Shown here in pieces: positions 39,701 through 54,700 of a stretch of 64,000 bases of DNA. Every line of letters begins with the position of its first letter. Position 1 is the first letter of the stretch. The notes beneath the pieces were generated by a model. The model did no database searches. It saw only the letters and a program-made list of their open reading frames with translations, and had not been told where the DNA came from. The stretch covers positions 31,202,800-31,266,799 of the forward strand of contig CM037874.1 of assembly GCA_021292105.1 (NCBI GenBank), given 5' to 3'. A program made the position numbers and the translations under genes. This DNA comes from Anadara kagoshimensis (lineage: Eukaryota > Mollusca > Bivalvia > Arcoida > Arcidae).

Positions 39701-42700
39701 ACAGCTAAAGATGAAAGAGTTAGAGAAATAAGAAATGCTGTAGAATTAATGATAGCCAGACTGGAGTCACAGCTAAAATCAAAGTTACTCACATTAATGG
39801 GTAAGAATATCAGTTTACATCTGTCATGATGATCTTGTGTGCCGATCCTAACATTTATTCTTAAAGCAACTAAATTTACATATCTTTTTATGCTAATGTG
39901 TAAGAAGAAATATAGTCAAGGATAAAAATATTTCTGATTTTACGGTGACTTGTACCATGAATATATATTCTCGGCGAAGATTTTTTATTTCCCTTACATG
40001 TAGTACACTTTTTCTGCAATAGGAAGCGTGAAAATTGCTTGCTGCAAAATACTTTAGAAGATGAGAACACTGAAAGTTTCTTTCGCTAATGTTTGTTCTT
40101 ATACAGTATTTGTTGATCAGTCATTTATGTCATATACATTTTTATTGTAAAACATCTTTCTTTTAATGTTTTATGGAAAGTTAAAATGTAGGGCCAGAAT
40201 TAATGACAAAATTGTGTTCACAGGTCAGATACTTTTGTATACGGCTCTAATCATCCCATGAAAATTGTCCTAAAGCTGCAACTGTCTGTTACAAACTCAA
40301 TTACACATTTTTTTTTTAAGCTTAGAGAGCACAGAATTGTATCAACTATTACTTGAACCAATACAGTACACCAATAAAGGAATAAAATTAATTTTTCTTT
40401 GTGTTATGGAAGTATGAAAGAATTTGACGTTTTGCACACTGAATAATTCGCAAATATTATTCTATGTGTGCAAATTGTCCAATTCTTTTACACTTCTATA
40501 AGAAAATGAAAAATTAATTTCCTTTCTTCTAATTCAATTTTTAGACGTTTTTCTACAACAAATCAACAATTTAAATGACAATTTAGGCGTAGCAAGTAAA
40601 ATATAGCAATGCTATGGTGTAGGAATGCAAATGCCTCTGTACGTCATTCATAATGAGATAATATCACTGAGAGCCAATTCATTCATGAAAACGTAACAGA
40701 AAAATCTACTAATCAAAATGCTTTTAACAAATGAGAATTGAATTATGTACATGTACACATACTTGTAATGTGATTGAAATCTTAAGAGATCAGTACCGGT
40801 ACCTTTAGGGTAAAATGGTGGTAAAGTTAGAAGTTTGAATTGTTTGTACAATTTTATCTTTGGTTACAGGTCAAAGAGGGCAGCTGACAAATGAAACTGA
40901 AGTATTGGAATCATTAATTAAGAAAGTTAATCAACGTTTAATGAACAGTGGTAAAAGTGAACTAATTAAACAGAGTGCTGAATTGATACAGATATTTAAC
41001 CAAGTATTGCTGAGGAAGCCCATGACATCATTTGTTACTGCTCCAGTCCCTGCTGATTTTACAAGGTATATATTTGAGCCATTCTTTGAGAAAACTAAGT
41101 TTAATGATAAAAAATTTGTTTTTCAGTTTTTAATATTTCATTGATATTTGAAACATTGCAAGTTTAAAGGTACAAAAACTATAAATGTATGTCACTTAGT
41201 TCTAAAGTTATATAATTTTAAAATCTAGTATTACCAACGCGTTATTTAATGTCATCATGGTAATAACATCAATAACATTACACACTCAAGATAGCGATGT
41301 CACATTCTGTTTAACACATCCTAATCTGTTGGGGATGTCATGTTCTTGTAAGCTGGTCTTACATGTCTCTCTTGTGTATATCAATACAACTGTACATGTG
41401 ATGCCCTTGAAGGTCCACAGGAGTTAAAACTTCCAGAGCTTGTCTGTTGTTTCCTGTCCTAATGTAACTGATGCCTAGCTTCTCTGGTGCAGCACAATTT
41501 CTTTTCGGTGTTACAAATCCTGGTTTGTTGGCAAAAAATCTATAGAACTGATACTGCATTTTAGCTTTGTCTGAAGTAGGGTAAACAAAGAATAGTGACC
41601 TGTTTCTAAAACATGATTGTAGACTTAAGTCTGACTTTTGACCTTGTTTACATGAACACCTGCTTATTATTAGGTTTGATTAACACATTTTGTTGTAACA
41701 TTACACTTGTCATGTCTTTTAGTGAGATAGTACCACAGTATGATACTAGTACATTTATGATGAAGAACTTTAGTGTATTACAACAGAGAGCTGATCCAGT
41801 CTACAGTCAACCATTAAACGTGTCAGGATTTGGTTGGAGACTTAAAGTATACCCAGTAAGTTGAACTATAGACACCCTTCCCTAGGATGTACCCAGAAAA
41901 TAATCATATCTAAGGTCCTACATGTACATACATGTACAGTTGGTTTGTATGTCTCATTGCATACCAAGAAAGTGGTTAGTTTGGTGAAATATTCATATGT
42001 TGAAGAAAATCAATTATTGCCTAATCCTCTCTATCAATAAAGCAATTGAGGCGGTGTTTAGTTTTTCATTTTCCAACATTTGAAAAATCATTGGGTGGAC
42101 TTGTAACCTCTAAGTGACACCATAAATTCACCAACATGTAACTTGAGGTAAAACTTCTATGGATGAGATTTGTTTACTTTTTCGAACATTTGGATTTAAT
42201 GTTATCTAGTGAAGTTTTCACATCAACAATTATCAATTTATTTTTCTGATAATAACAAAATAATAACTTGTACATATGTTTCTGTATATTTTTACTTTTC
42301 ATTCTGCTATTTTGAGTTTTTGTCAATCCAGACAGCTGTCACACTAGTAACATGTTATATTAGCAAATTTGAATGATGCTGAGAATTCTGACATATACAT
42401 GGACGAAATACAGTTCAGTTCCATATACGACCAAAATACAAAATGCATTCCATGTTTAATTCCAGAACTTTTAGTTAAGCTGTTCTGATATTGTAACAGT
42501 AACATGCTATCTTCAGCAAATTTGAATAATGCTTAGAATTCTGACATACATTGTTATATAAACATAATTCATTTCCATATATGGACAAAATGTTTTTCAT
42601 GTCCAATTTTTGTACTCTTAGCTGTTGGGATGTTTTTACCATTATATATTTGCCAAAAGCTATAACATGTTTTACATGTTTTTTTTCAGTGTTCTTGATA

Positions 42701-45700
42701 TTTGTATGTTTTGTATTACAGGATGGTAATGGTGTTGTTAGAGGCAATTATTTATCAGTATTTTTAGAATTATCTGCAGGATTGCCAGAAACTTCAAAGT
42801 AAGTGTTCTGGCCCAAGTTAATCAACCATTTCTTAACTAAGACTATCCTTAACATAAAGTCAGCAAAGTATAGCAATTTTGACAATTTTTAGCTAGATGT
42901 GATCTTCAAAATGTCACTTTAAGATTCCTGCATATTTTCAAAATTGACAAAATTTTAAAGATTTGAAACCAGTTTTATGTCAAGGAAAACATAAATTAAG
43001 GAAAAATTGTGAAACCAGGGCCTGTGTAGATATTTTATGCTTTCTCAGTCAACAGGACTTTGGTTCATCTATTTTATCTGTGAGATTTTGTGTGTACATG
43101 AAACTTTCTTCAAAAATATTTACAGGAAATCTTAAATTGTAGATTAAACAGACACTCATATAGCTTTCTCGGATAAAACCATATGCTTATACATTTTGTA
43201 TAATGTAAACACTGTGAAGAAAATGTTCTTAATGTGTTCTAAGTATTGTTGAGTTTAAATGAAAAGGTCCATTTTAGAAACATTTTCGGAGCAGTAAAAT
43301 CTGACCAGCTTAAACTTGTGAAAAAAACATTTTAACTTGCCTTTTTAAAGTACAGAAGAGATTATATCATACCCTACAAATATGTTACATGTCACTGCCG
43401 CCTGCTTTTTAATGGAGATAATTTCTCATATGCTATCTGACATTAATTTAATGAGGAATATGTGGTTAACATTCTGCCCAAAAATTTAAATGGATCGAGA
43501 TGCACGTAAATAATCCAAATTTCATGATCCAGTCTATCTTGGAATGCCTTTCTGTAGGAGTGTGATTTGTTGATACATGGTATAGGTGAGCTATACTATT
43601 CTTCAGACAGCTGTTGGAAGCCATTAACAGTCGTCTTAATACATGTACAGGTATATGTTTTTTACTTGTTTTGTTTTCCTGTTTTTTGGTTTTTTATGGT
43701 GGATTTCTGGATGCTTTGACGAATCACCACCCACAATCTGCTGACAAAGGCCTGTTATGCTGGAATTAGAAGCAAAAACAATGAAAACTCGCCCTGAATT
43801 GTGCCATTTAATGACGTCACTTACAGTAGTACGTCATTTGTTGCTGCGACTATGCTTTGGTACTGTGATGCCAATCCAGTGTCAGAACATAGTAGGCATG
43901 GCCAGCGAAACACAATTGTCATGTTCATTTCTTCAACTGTTATTCTCTACATTGTATATTACAGGTATGAGTACAGAGTAGAGATGGTTCACCAAGCATC
44001 ACGAGACTCCAGTAAGAATATCGTCCGTGAGTTTGCCTCAGACTTTGAAGTTGGAGAATGTTGGGGGTATAATAGATTCTTCCGTCTAGATTTACTTGCC
44101 AGTGAAGGGTATTTGGATACAGAGTCAGACACACTTATTCTAAGGTTCCAAGTCCGTCCACCAACTTTTTACCAGAAATGCAGAGACCAGCAGTGGTAAG
44201 CTTCTTGCAATTTCAGTAATGTTCAAAACAATTTTGGAAAAAGACTTTTGAAACTTCCATGATTTTTGTCATGCCTAGCAATGATAGCATCAGTTGAGAC
44301 TTCTGTTTCATACTTTTTAATGTCTTTGTTTGCGGCATGTCATAATGTAAAAATGTACATTAAAGTCCATTTAAAACCTACGGTAGATAGAGCTTTATGA
44401 TGACTATAGAAGCCAGACAAGACATCTGATTCTGGGGAATGTTTTGCTTATTGATTAAAAACAAAACCACCAATTATTAGTCAACTTGGAACAAAGTTGT
44501 ACTTGACTATTAATTTGGTGATATGGGCGTGTGGGAGGGCAGGAAAAAATTTTCTGGACTGTCTTTTCAAACGCCTGCAGATATTAAACTGATATTTGGT
44601 ATGTGAGTCTACCATCATAAGTTGCAGATCAGGTGTGAGTTTTTTCTGGTTTGCTGATTTTTGGTAAAATTATGGGCTGTGGACTCTTTTTAAATAGCAG
44701 TTTTCCAGACTTTTTTTCAACCGCTCGCAGATATTTAATTAATATTTGGTATGTGAATCGCACATCATATAGAATATAAAATTACACCTTGACGTGTGCA
44801 CCCTGATACCTTTTGATTTTTTAGAGATTATTTACATGTAAATAATACATGTACTTGTGTGTTGACAGATTGGTAACATATCCTTTTTATTTTATTTTAA
44901 ATATTTATCATTGGATTATCATTGGAACACATATCTACAGGGTACATATTTCAGAAATCTATCTACCATTTGTAATTAGTTGTGATATGTTGTATTTGTC
45001 AAGTGTCTATTCTACCGTCAGTTAACTTTAAACCTATAAACTAGGTGTTTTTACCAATGTTAGTTATCAGTTTGATTAAATACAATTAGTTATATTATTG
45101 TTATTTATTTTTGTAGGTATATAAATCAGTTAGAAGTTGTTCAGATTCATTCTGCATCTCAGTTAACAGACCTTAAACATGTAAGTATATACAGTCTAAC
45201 CTGTCTATAAGGGCCACTCGGGGGAAGTTGCAAAAGTGGCCCTTATGGACAAGTGGCCTTTATATAGAGGTTTATAAATCCAGTTATGACATCAATATAA
45301 ATATTAGTTGGAAAAATAGAGAACAGTTCTATTTTATCTATTTTATTTGTTAAAATTTCTGTTACAAAAAAGGCATTAGCTAATTTTAGCAGAATAATTT
45401 CTTTGAAAACAATTAAAGAAAAATCTTCTGACCACACTGTTTATCAATCTTTGAAAAAACCCTTAAAATCACCAAGTAAGACATGTTTTCTTTAATAGGT
45501 AGGAGCCAGTAATGAAAACAATAGAAAATAGTACATGTATATGTATCATAATTAATAATGAGTAATAATCTATCCTTAGTGCTTTATGGCTTCATTTGTT
45601 GACATGAGGATAAATGACTTAAGAATTTTTTTAAGTTTTTAAAAAAGTTTCAAAAATATACTTTTTAAAAATTCTTTTCTTATCAACATACAGATTTGGT

Positions 45701-48700
45701 TACATGTACTTAGTTTAATGATCAATGGTTTAAAGTTAAATAATCAATGTTTAAAATCTGATTTTAGCTTCAAGATTTTCAAAAAACTACATGGCTTAAC
45801 ATTTTTGCACAAATTTTTAGAAACTATAACAAAACTTGTCCCCAAAATACGAATAAAAAGTGGCCTTTATAGACAGGTTCATGAGCCATTTTGTACAAAA
45901 TAGGGTGGCCTCTGGCTCAGTTGAACAGTGGCCCTTATATAGAGGTTAAATAAAGAGTAAAATGGCTCGGGAGGAATTGAAAGTGCCCTTTATAGACAGG
46001 TGGCCCTTATATAGAGGTGGCCTTTAACACAGGTTGGACTGTACACATATGGCCACCCATATGCAAAAAGGGACATTAGGTTAAAACAATTGACAATTTC
46101 ATTTTTTGTTATATTTTTGAAGCACCACCATTGGGTTATACAAAAATAATAATGAAAGAATTACCCCATGCAATAGCTCTACAGAAATCGTAAAATAACA
46201 AACATTCATGTTTTAGAAGCAAACTACCGGTATATTTATTCAAAATCGGTTTTCTGCATTACAGATGAACACATTAGGGAGGAAAAACCAGGAAAAAACA
46301 CTTCCTCTCTGAGTGCTGATTTGAACACTTTGCAGATACATCTTGTCAACATTGACTTTGCTCATGCATGTGTTTATCTCTAGTCAATAATATTTCAAAG
46401 ATATGTGCATTCACCAATTTCAATAAACAGGTATACAATTCGATAAAAAAAAGGTTCAATTTCATACAGTTTGGTGTGGGGTTTTGTCCAGTATTCATCC
46501 CCACCACTGTGGTAGCTCAGTTGGTAGAGTGCTTGCTCCATAAGTGGGAGGTCATGGGTTTGAACCCCGGCCGGGTCTGACCCAAGACTTGAAAGTTGGT
46601 AGTGACTGTTCTTTCGCCAAGCACTCGGCATTACAAAATGAAAGTCACGGTTCTTTCGGATGGGAACTTAAAATAAACGAGGTCCCGTGTCATGGTGGGA
46701 ATGGCACCCTAAAGAACCCTGCTGTATAATGCCATAAGCGCAATGCACAGGCAAAATTTCTGCACTTTTGCCTATAGCTGGCGAAGTCTCGATATAAGTG
46801 AAATATTCTTGACCGGAACGTTAAACACCATTACTCAGTATTCATCCCACTTATGATATCAAAATTTAATGTGTCCTGAAATATCATCATATGAAACATA
46901 TGTTTGACAACTTTAAATACATGTTCCCAAATAGATTGACTAGGCATAAAATCTGCAGTGTAAAACAAAACCTTTTATTATGAATACTGTAAACGTATTT
47001 ATTTTTGCGGTGTACAAATTTTCGCTTATTTTGCAGTCATTTGTTTTGCGCGAAAATTAATACCGAGTGAAAATTATATTATGCTTATTGTGTTAAAATA
47101 CATATTTCAGAAAACTGAAAATTTAACTATGCAGATATGTCTAAATTTCCTATATCGCGAAAATAAATACATGTGAAATTAAATATGTTTACAGTATACT
47201 GATGAAGTACAAAACCTGCACTATAAAACTAAATCTAAATGAATCAAACTTGTAAATTTGTCCTACCGGTACTTCTTAAAAACACATCACTATTATTTAC
47301 ATTTCTGTTTCTACTTCATAGTACATTATGTAATATATGATTACGGATACAGTTGTATTAACAAAATTTAAATATTATTTTTTGTAGAGATTAATGTTGA
47401 TGGAATTATCCTTGAAATCTTCAGGCAAGAAAGCTCCATCAAATGTCAGTGATTTAGGTAAATATGATGACACAAACTAGTATAATTGTAGTGTCTCTTA
47501 CTGTCTTCTTAGGCAAAAGTGGCCCTGAAGCACATGTTTGCTGATCACAGTGCCTCTCAGCACTAGGTTCAAATCCCACTTGGGACAGATCCAAATGTGA
47601 GAAGGTTTGTCAGTTTACTTGCCAAGGGTTGGGTGTTTTTCTCTGGGCACTCCTTTTTCCTCCACCATCCATGAATTGACTGCCTTGATATACTACATAT
47701 AGGTGAAAGAATCTTCATGAGGGCATAATACTCCATTACTCCACTCTACTCTTAGGCAAGACAGAAGCCAAACATGTTAACTTACAATTTGCAGTTATAT
47801 GCTGACATTGTTGGAAAAGACCAATTTTAGTTTTCTATATAAAAAATATAGAAAAAAATAGACTCATTATGTTTTGAAACTTCTCATATTGGAGTGTAAA
47901 AAGAAATCATGGCTTTTTTGTTGTCTTCGCTCTTTATATTAAATTTGTAACCATTACCGTAGCTCATTTGTTAGAGTGATTGTTCCGTAAGTGAGAGGTT
48001 GTGGGTTCGATCACTGGCCAGGTCTGACCCAATAACTTGAAGTAGGTAGTGACTGTTCTTTCACCAAGCACTTGGCATTAGAAAAAAAAAAGTCACGGTT
48101 CTTTTGGATGGGAACTTAAACTAAAGGAGGTCCTGTTTCCCCTAGGCATGACATGATAAAGAACCCTGCTATATAATGGCATCAGCACAATGCACAGGCA
48201 AAATTTCTGCACCTTTACCTAAAGCTGGTGACATCTTGATATAAGGAAAATATTCTTGACTTGGAGTTTGTAGTATTGCCAAACATTTCACATTTAAAAT
48301 TTCATAATAAAAAAGATGTACAGTCCAACCTGCCTTAAAGGTCACCTGTATATAAGGGCCACCTGCTTGTAAAGGCCAGTAGAATTATATCCCAACTTCT
48401 TTCATATTATTTGAACCTGTATATAAAGACCACCTGCCCATGAAGGCCACTTTTACTGGTTCCCTTGGGTGGCCTCTATAGACAGGTTTGACTGTAATAG
48501 AAAGTACTTTTAAAAATGTTTTGTTTTAGAATCTCATAGCCTTAGTCATACCTGTATAGACCCTCATGCTGTAGATAACCCTAACCCACAACAACCCATA
48601 CTTCACCCCAAGCCAGTCCATCCTGGTACAGGGTCCGAGATAGAGATAGAACACTCTGATGATGACCAAGAAGATAGCAGTAGTATGGATACCACTGATT

Positions 48701-51700
48701 GTAATGATGTAAGTACAATTGATAACTAAAACATTGTTGTCTGAAATAACTTAAACATTGTTGTCTCAAATTACACACGTGGGGGGTGTATCTAGCTAAA
48801 CAGGAGGTGCTTACCCTTGGAGAGCATCAGGCCTCACTTCCCTGGTGGAAGGGTTGAACTAGATTTGTCAGTTTCATAGTAATTTCTTTGCTTTGGGATT
48901 GTGATTTCAACATAGATAAGTATGTTTGTTTTTGATAAAACCATGGAAATATCCAAGTCATCATTTGGTCTGAACAGTTGGAATTTTCAGTTCAGTATCT
49001 TAAGTATACCCTGAAAATTGAAAAGTCAAAATTAAAGTACAGTGCCAGGGATTCATCAGGGGCCTATTTAGGGCCGAAATTCGGCCTCATTCCCAATGGA
49101 AAAAACATTGATTTTTTTCCCAAAATTGGCTATGACAATTCCCAATTAGAAAATTGTGTTGTTTTCAGCAAAATCAAGTAAAAGATTCTAGATTGTTTTA
49201 AAACTACATCTGCAAAGGAGAATCCTGAGGTTGTGAGTAGACCGACTTCTGACATGATGTTGAAGTTATCCCAAAATGAGCAAAAAGTTGGTAGTTTTTC
49301 CCAATTTTTAGTTTAGGGCCTTTTCCCAAAAGACCCTGATAAATCCCTGAGTGCACTATGCATTATCACGTTTGGTCCTAAATTTAGCGGAGAGTTATTG
49401 GCTTGTAGCAAAGATGTCTATTGGTAATAAAATTTACATTTTATCAATATAACTATACAAATGTGATTTTAAGCATCAGTATTTTTCTCTGTTATTTACA
49501 TATTTTTTTGTCACCATTTAAAGAAATTTGTCACATATCAATTGGTTTACATGCCACGTTACATAGAATCTGTTGGGGTACTTAAACACACACAATGTTT
49601 AGAGGTTAAAGGGAAGTAACTCATACATCATGGAACTCTAGTTGTGGTAAACCAACATGGCAGCAATGTACACAAGCCATTCAAAATAAGAAATCAAATT
49701 TGAAAAGGCCCAAACCAGTGCTGCTTTGAAGGGTGAGCCTGTGGCTCAGGGTACATAAATCTCTGACAGGGTACATGGGTCTGTTTAACTAAAACTTACG
49801 TTATACATGTATTTGCTATTTTCTGTATATTATGTACTTATAGTTATATTTACAATGTAAGTTAATTATTATTTTGTTATTTTAGTCTCTAAGTGAAGGG
49901 GATCTTGATGAAATCAATGTTCCCAGGGCAGATAACAGATATCCAGCTGAAAATAATGATGAAAATGATATAGATGAAGAAACTATGTAAGTTGTAGGAC
50001 TGTGTGGATTCTATTGATTTGTATAAAACAAATATCCATAAAATTCCATAAAATAAACGAAAATTTGCCTATCCATAAATGTTTAAAATACTGGGCCTCA
50101 ATTTGACATTATATTGTGTCTTTATGATAAGTAAAAGTAATAAAGATCACACAAATACTCTTATTTCATAAAAATAAACCTGATGGGCAAAAATTTGTTG
50201 TTTCATGTGAACATAAAAGGTTAAGGTCATTACAAGCATGATTCAAGAGTGACTTTCTACTTGTGCTCATTTCATAGAAATAAACTTAATAGGCATAAAT
50301 TCATGATTTCCTGTGAACATGCACATTTAAGGCACAGTGGCTCCTGTTGTGCATATGATGTAAAACGTCGCCCAGGACATCAGTTCTGGTATAAACATCA
50401 TCATTTTCGCCATGAAAAATCCCTTTAGAATCAAGGTTTTCTTTTTTACTGAAATGCTTTATGACATTACAGATCTTCAGTTACCACTAAGCACAAGTAA
50501 GTGAACAATATCAAACATTATTCAGTTTTATTTGAATTTTTATGGAAATACTTTTAAAGCATAACTCACCATCACAAATAGAATGACTTGAATAGAAAGT
50601 TAATATGTTAATTTTGCTGTATAGGTCTGTGGACAATGATGTAGAGAACAGTCTAGGATGGGAAGAAAATGATCTGGACAGATTAGTAGCACATGCCAGC
50701 TCATCATCTAAATCTGATTCTAACATTCCAACATCTTCTACAAATAGGTAGGTATTATTTTGTTGATTCTCTTGTACAAGTACAAGTTTGGTAAATGTTA
50801 ATTTTGAATTAGACTTGAAAAAAATAAAGATTATTGAAAAAATACAATCTGATAATATAATTAAGTGTGCAAGAGTGAGAGTTGTTTTCTGATAACATGT
50901 TTTTGATAAAGGTTACTGTAATACCTACAATTATTTCTCCATAGGGTAACTTTGTGTCATGTAATCTCTTTGTGCTTGCAGGGATGTTTTTCCTAATGTT
51001 TACAGTGTCACACTGCAGAATATTTAAATTTTGATATAAAATTATCCTCTACAAAAATTGCAAGTTTAGTAAGAAATTAACTTGTACATTGGTTTTCAGT
51101 TTTTATATAGATAACAAAAAAAATGTTCATTTCTTAAATAATATTCAGGTACATTGTATTAATTATGAAACTCTCTAATTAAACTAATAATTAAAGGTAG
51201 AAATATGTCATTTTTTTTACAGGAATTTAGATGATGAAGCACTACTAATGCAATTTTTACAAGACAGAACACAAGATGACCAAAGATGGACAGCAAGTCT
51301 TGGCGGTAAGAAATAAACTTTTTGAAGATTTAAAAATTTTTTTATTAGCTCAATTCAGGGTTTGAAATATTTCAAAGTGGAGCATAAGTGTAGAGCTTTT
51401 TGACATAATTTTAATCAATTTTGGGCCACGGATATTTTTTACCTAATATTAAACCAAGCAAATATAAGTCTAAGGTATTGCTACCAATGTTTATTATTTT
51501 CTCACCTTAGCAGGTTATTTTGGCAGTGATCACATTGCTTAATCATTGTTGCACATGACAAAACACAGTAATATTATTTGTTTATAGATCTATTTATACA
51601 GTATTGTGATTCAAATATTTGTGTTTAGCCCTAACCATCACACTTACATGTATTTTACAATTTGCTGTGTATAATAAATTTGTGTTCTGGACCTAATAAA

Positions 51701-54700
51701 GCATAATTAGTTAATCAGTAATTAAAACATAATTAGCAAATCATGGGTTGTGCTAATTATGGTTTAATCAATGATTAACTCTAATTATGCTTTGTACAAC
51801 TGGGCCCTGAAGTTGAAATTGAAAAAAAACCCATCTTTAGTTGGTGATGCCTTAATATATTTGAAATAGTCTTGACTTTAATGTTAAACTATATTAGTTA
51901 ATCAGTCTTTTTTTCGTCTACACAGATGGTAGTGGTGACAGTAATAGATTAAGCCCAGACTGGATTTCTACAGTGCGAGCTGCTTTGAATCTCAACTTTC
52001 CTGATACAAAAAGAAAAACAAGTAGTCGAAAGGATAGAAAGCCCAAACCACCTACAGATAGAGTTCTGGAACATATTCAAGCTAGATTTTCAGAACTGGC
52101 AGCATCAACACTGGCTGCGGCAAATAGTGCTGTTACAAATGAAATAGAAGCTAAAGCTATTGTTAAGCACGATAAACCAGGTAAAGTGATATTTATACAG
52201 CTTATTTAAAATTTGTTTTGATTGGTTGTGTTTAATTTTGTTTGCTTTTTATTTAATGCAACATAAACAAAAAATATGTAGCTGGTATTTACATGATTTT
52301 GTCAATTGTCTTTTTTCTTAAAAAAACTTGGTATTCACCAGATATTAAATTTGCAGATGAAAAATTATTCTTTCTTGTATGATTTTCCATCTATAAGTCA
52401 ATAAATTTATGATGTTATCTGATTATTTGTTTTGGCTGGTTGTGTTTTGCTTTTCTTTTTATTTCATGCAACATAAAAAAATTAACTCATTGTCGTTTTT
52501 GTCACCAGATTTGTAGATCAAAAGTTTCTTCTTTCTTGTATGATTTTCCATCTGTAAGTCAAAAATTTATGATGTTGGCTGATTTTACACTAAAAGTGTA
52601 TTAAATGGTACTGGTTAATAATCATGATAATCAGCTCTTAAAGACAATAATAATCAATAAGTGAAAGTCTTAATCCTTAAACAATACTTTATAATCACCG
52701 AAGTACTGTAAACGTATTTAATTTCGCATGTATTTATGTTCGCTGTGAAGGAAATTTACAACCTACACCAGTTGGTCATTGCTACATATGATTGTTTTAA
52801 CATGAAATAAATGTTTTACTCTGGTAACATCCTCATGGTCTGTAATTGTAATTAGGCTTGTGTTCTGATTATAATAACCTTATAGATCACTGATTGTTAT
52901 TGTATTCAAGTTAGAGAAGGTATTTTTCATTAATTTTACACATGTATGACAAAGATGGTTTGAAGGAGCAGGGGTACTTGAGGTATCAAAGTTGATTTTA
53001 CATAGAATATGGTTGCTGACTCCAAGACATCAAGGGTATTCAAATTACCAAAGTTGGAATATATATGTACTGGTACATGTATATATAATTACAAGATGCT
53101 TTAACTATTAATACATTGTATTTTACAGATGAAAAATCTCTATCATCTTCAAGTCGAGAAGCTTCTAGTAGTAGAGCTGTAAATCCAGATTCCCTGAGAC
53201 GAACACATAGTGATATGTTTACAGGAACATCCACAAGTAGTACTTCATCAAAGAAAGATAATAAAGGTTTATCATCACTTCTGCCATTATCTACAGGTAC
53301 AGTTTTGTATGTCTCTACCCATTGTTAAATATATGTACAGTAAAACCTGTTTTAAGAGGCCACTAATAGGACTGAAAAAAAGTGACCGCTAGTAAAATTT
53401 ATTGGACAGGAAGTAACCTGACCCCTATCAACAGTTGACTAATAAGTGCCAGGTGGCGCTTAAAAATTTTTAGTGTAATTTTAAATTCAGTAGTCATTAA
53501 TATTTCATACACAATGATCACATTTTGGGATTAAAACCACTGCAGTACTCAGTTGGGAGAGCGCTAGCCACATAAGTGGAGGTCAGGGGTTCAAACCCCG
53601 ACCAGGTCTGACCCAAGACTTGAAAGTGGGTAGTGACTGTTCTTTCGCCAAGCGCTCGGCAATATGAAATGAAAGTCATGGTTCTTTCAGATGGGAACTT
53701 AAAATAAATGAGGTCTTGTGTTATGGTAGGCATGACACGATAAAGAAACCTGCTGTATAATGCTATCAGCACAATGCACAGGCTAAATTTACATATTCAC
53801 TTAGAGCTGACGACATCTTGATATAAGTGACATATTCTTGACTGGGAAGTTAAACACTATTACTCACTCAACATTTTGGGTTTTAGCTTGCCTGCAACCG
53901 CTATAAAAGAGTGTATTCATTCGGGCAAAGTATCTGATGGTAGGGACTCTAAGCAAATTTTATCAAATGAGACATAGAGAAACAAACTATAGGGTGTTCT
54001 ATCAGTGATGGTATTTGCTACCTTCTTGTTGAATTGATTTTCAACTGGGATTTGGGACAAGATCTTTAGAAACTGATGTAGTAAATCTTGACTCGCCAAC
54101 TCCTCACAGATTCCTCACACACTTAATTTGTTGACTCCTATTTCAGTGTCTTTTATAGGTGATAATGAATTATTGCTTCTGTTTTAGGTGATTTAAATTC
54201 TTCTCAGGATGATACAGAGCTAGAACAGTTTCCCATATCTGAGACTGATCTGTCCTTAGAAGACTATCCTATAGCAGATTTTGCAGCGATATCTCTGGAG
54301 AGTATCAAAGTACCAATGTCCAAAGATTTCAAATCTACTGTCAGGTAATTATAACTAGAACAATATATATCAGGGATGTCAATAAGTACTTGAGTACTGG
54401 ATCCGAAAACTTGTTCCCATATGGGAACTTTATACATTCAGCAAGCTGCCTATAAATTCATTATTGACAATGGGATTTTGCAAGCCTAGACTTATCAGTG
54501 TTAAGGATTGCCCTGGATATATTTGATGTCCCATAGTTCCATGTTCCTATTATTCAATTTTGATTTCACATCTGGCAGATGTAAGTAGCTAAACAGGAGG
54601 TCAGGGTTCACACAAAACTTGAAAAGTCATGGAATTTGACTTCTGTCTTGAAAAGTCATGGAATTGAGATTTTGCCTTGAAAAGTCATAAAATGTTGTAA

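Noticed and set aside
43801-44199. 132-residue plus-strand open frame starting MPFNDVT
   Set aside because: The first part is a dispersed repeat and intron, the second part is trim37 exon 11; not a separate gene.
46505-46580. tRNA-like sequence with A and B boxes
   Set aside because: No complete cloverleaf; it is followed by a repeated body and so is a SINE head.
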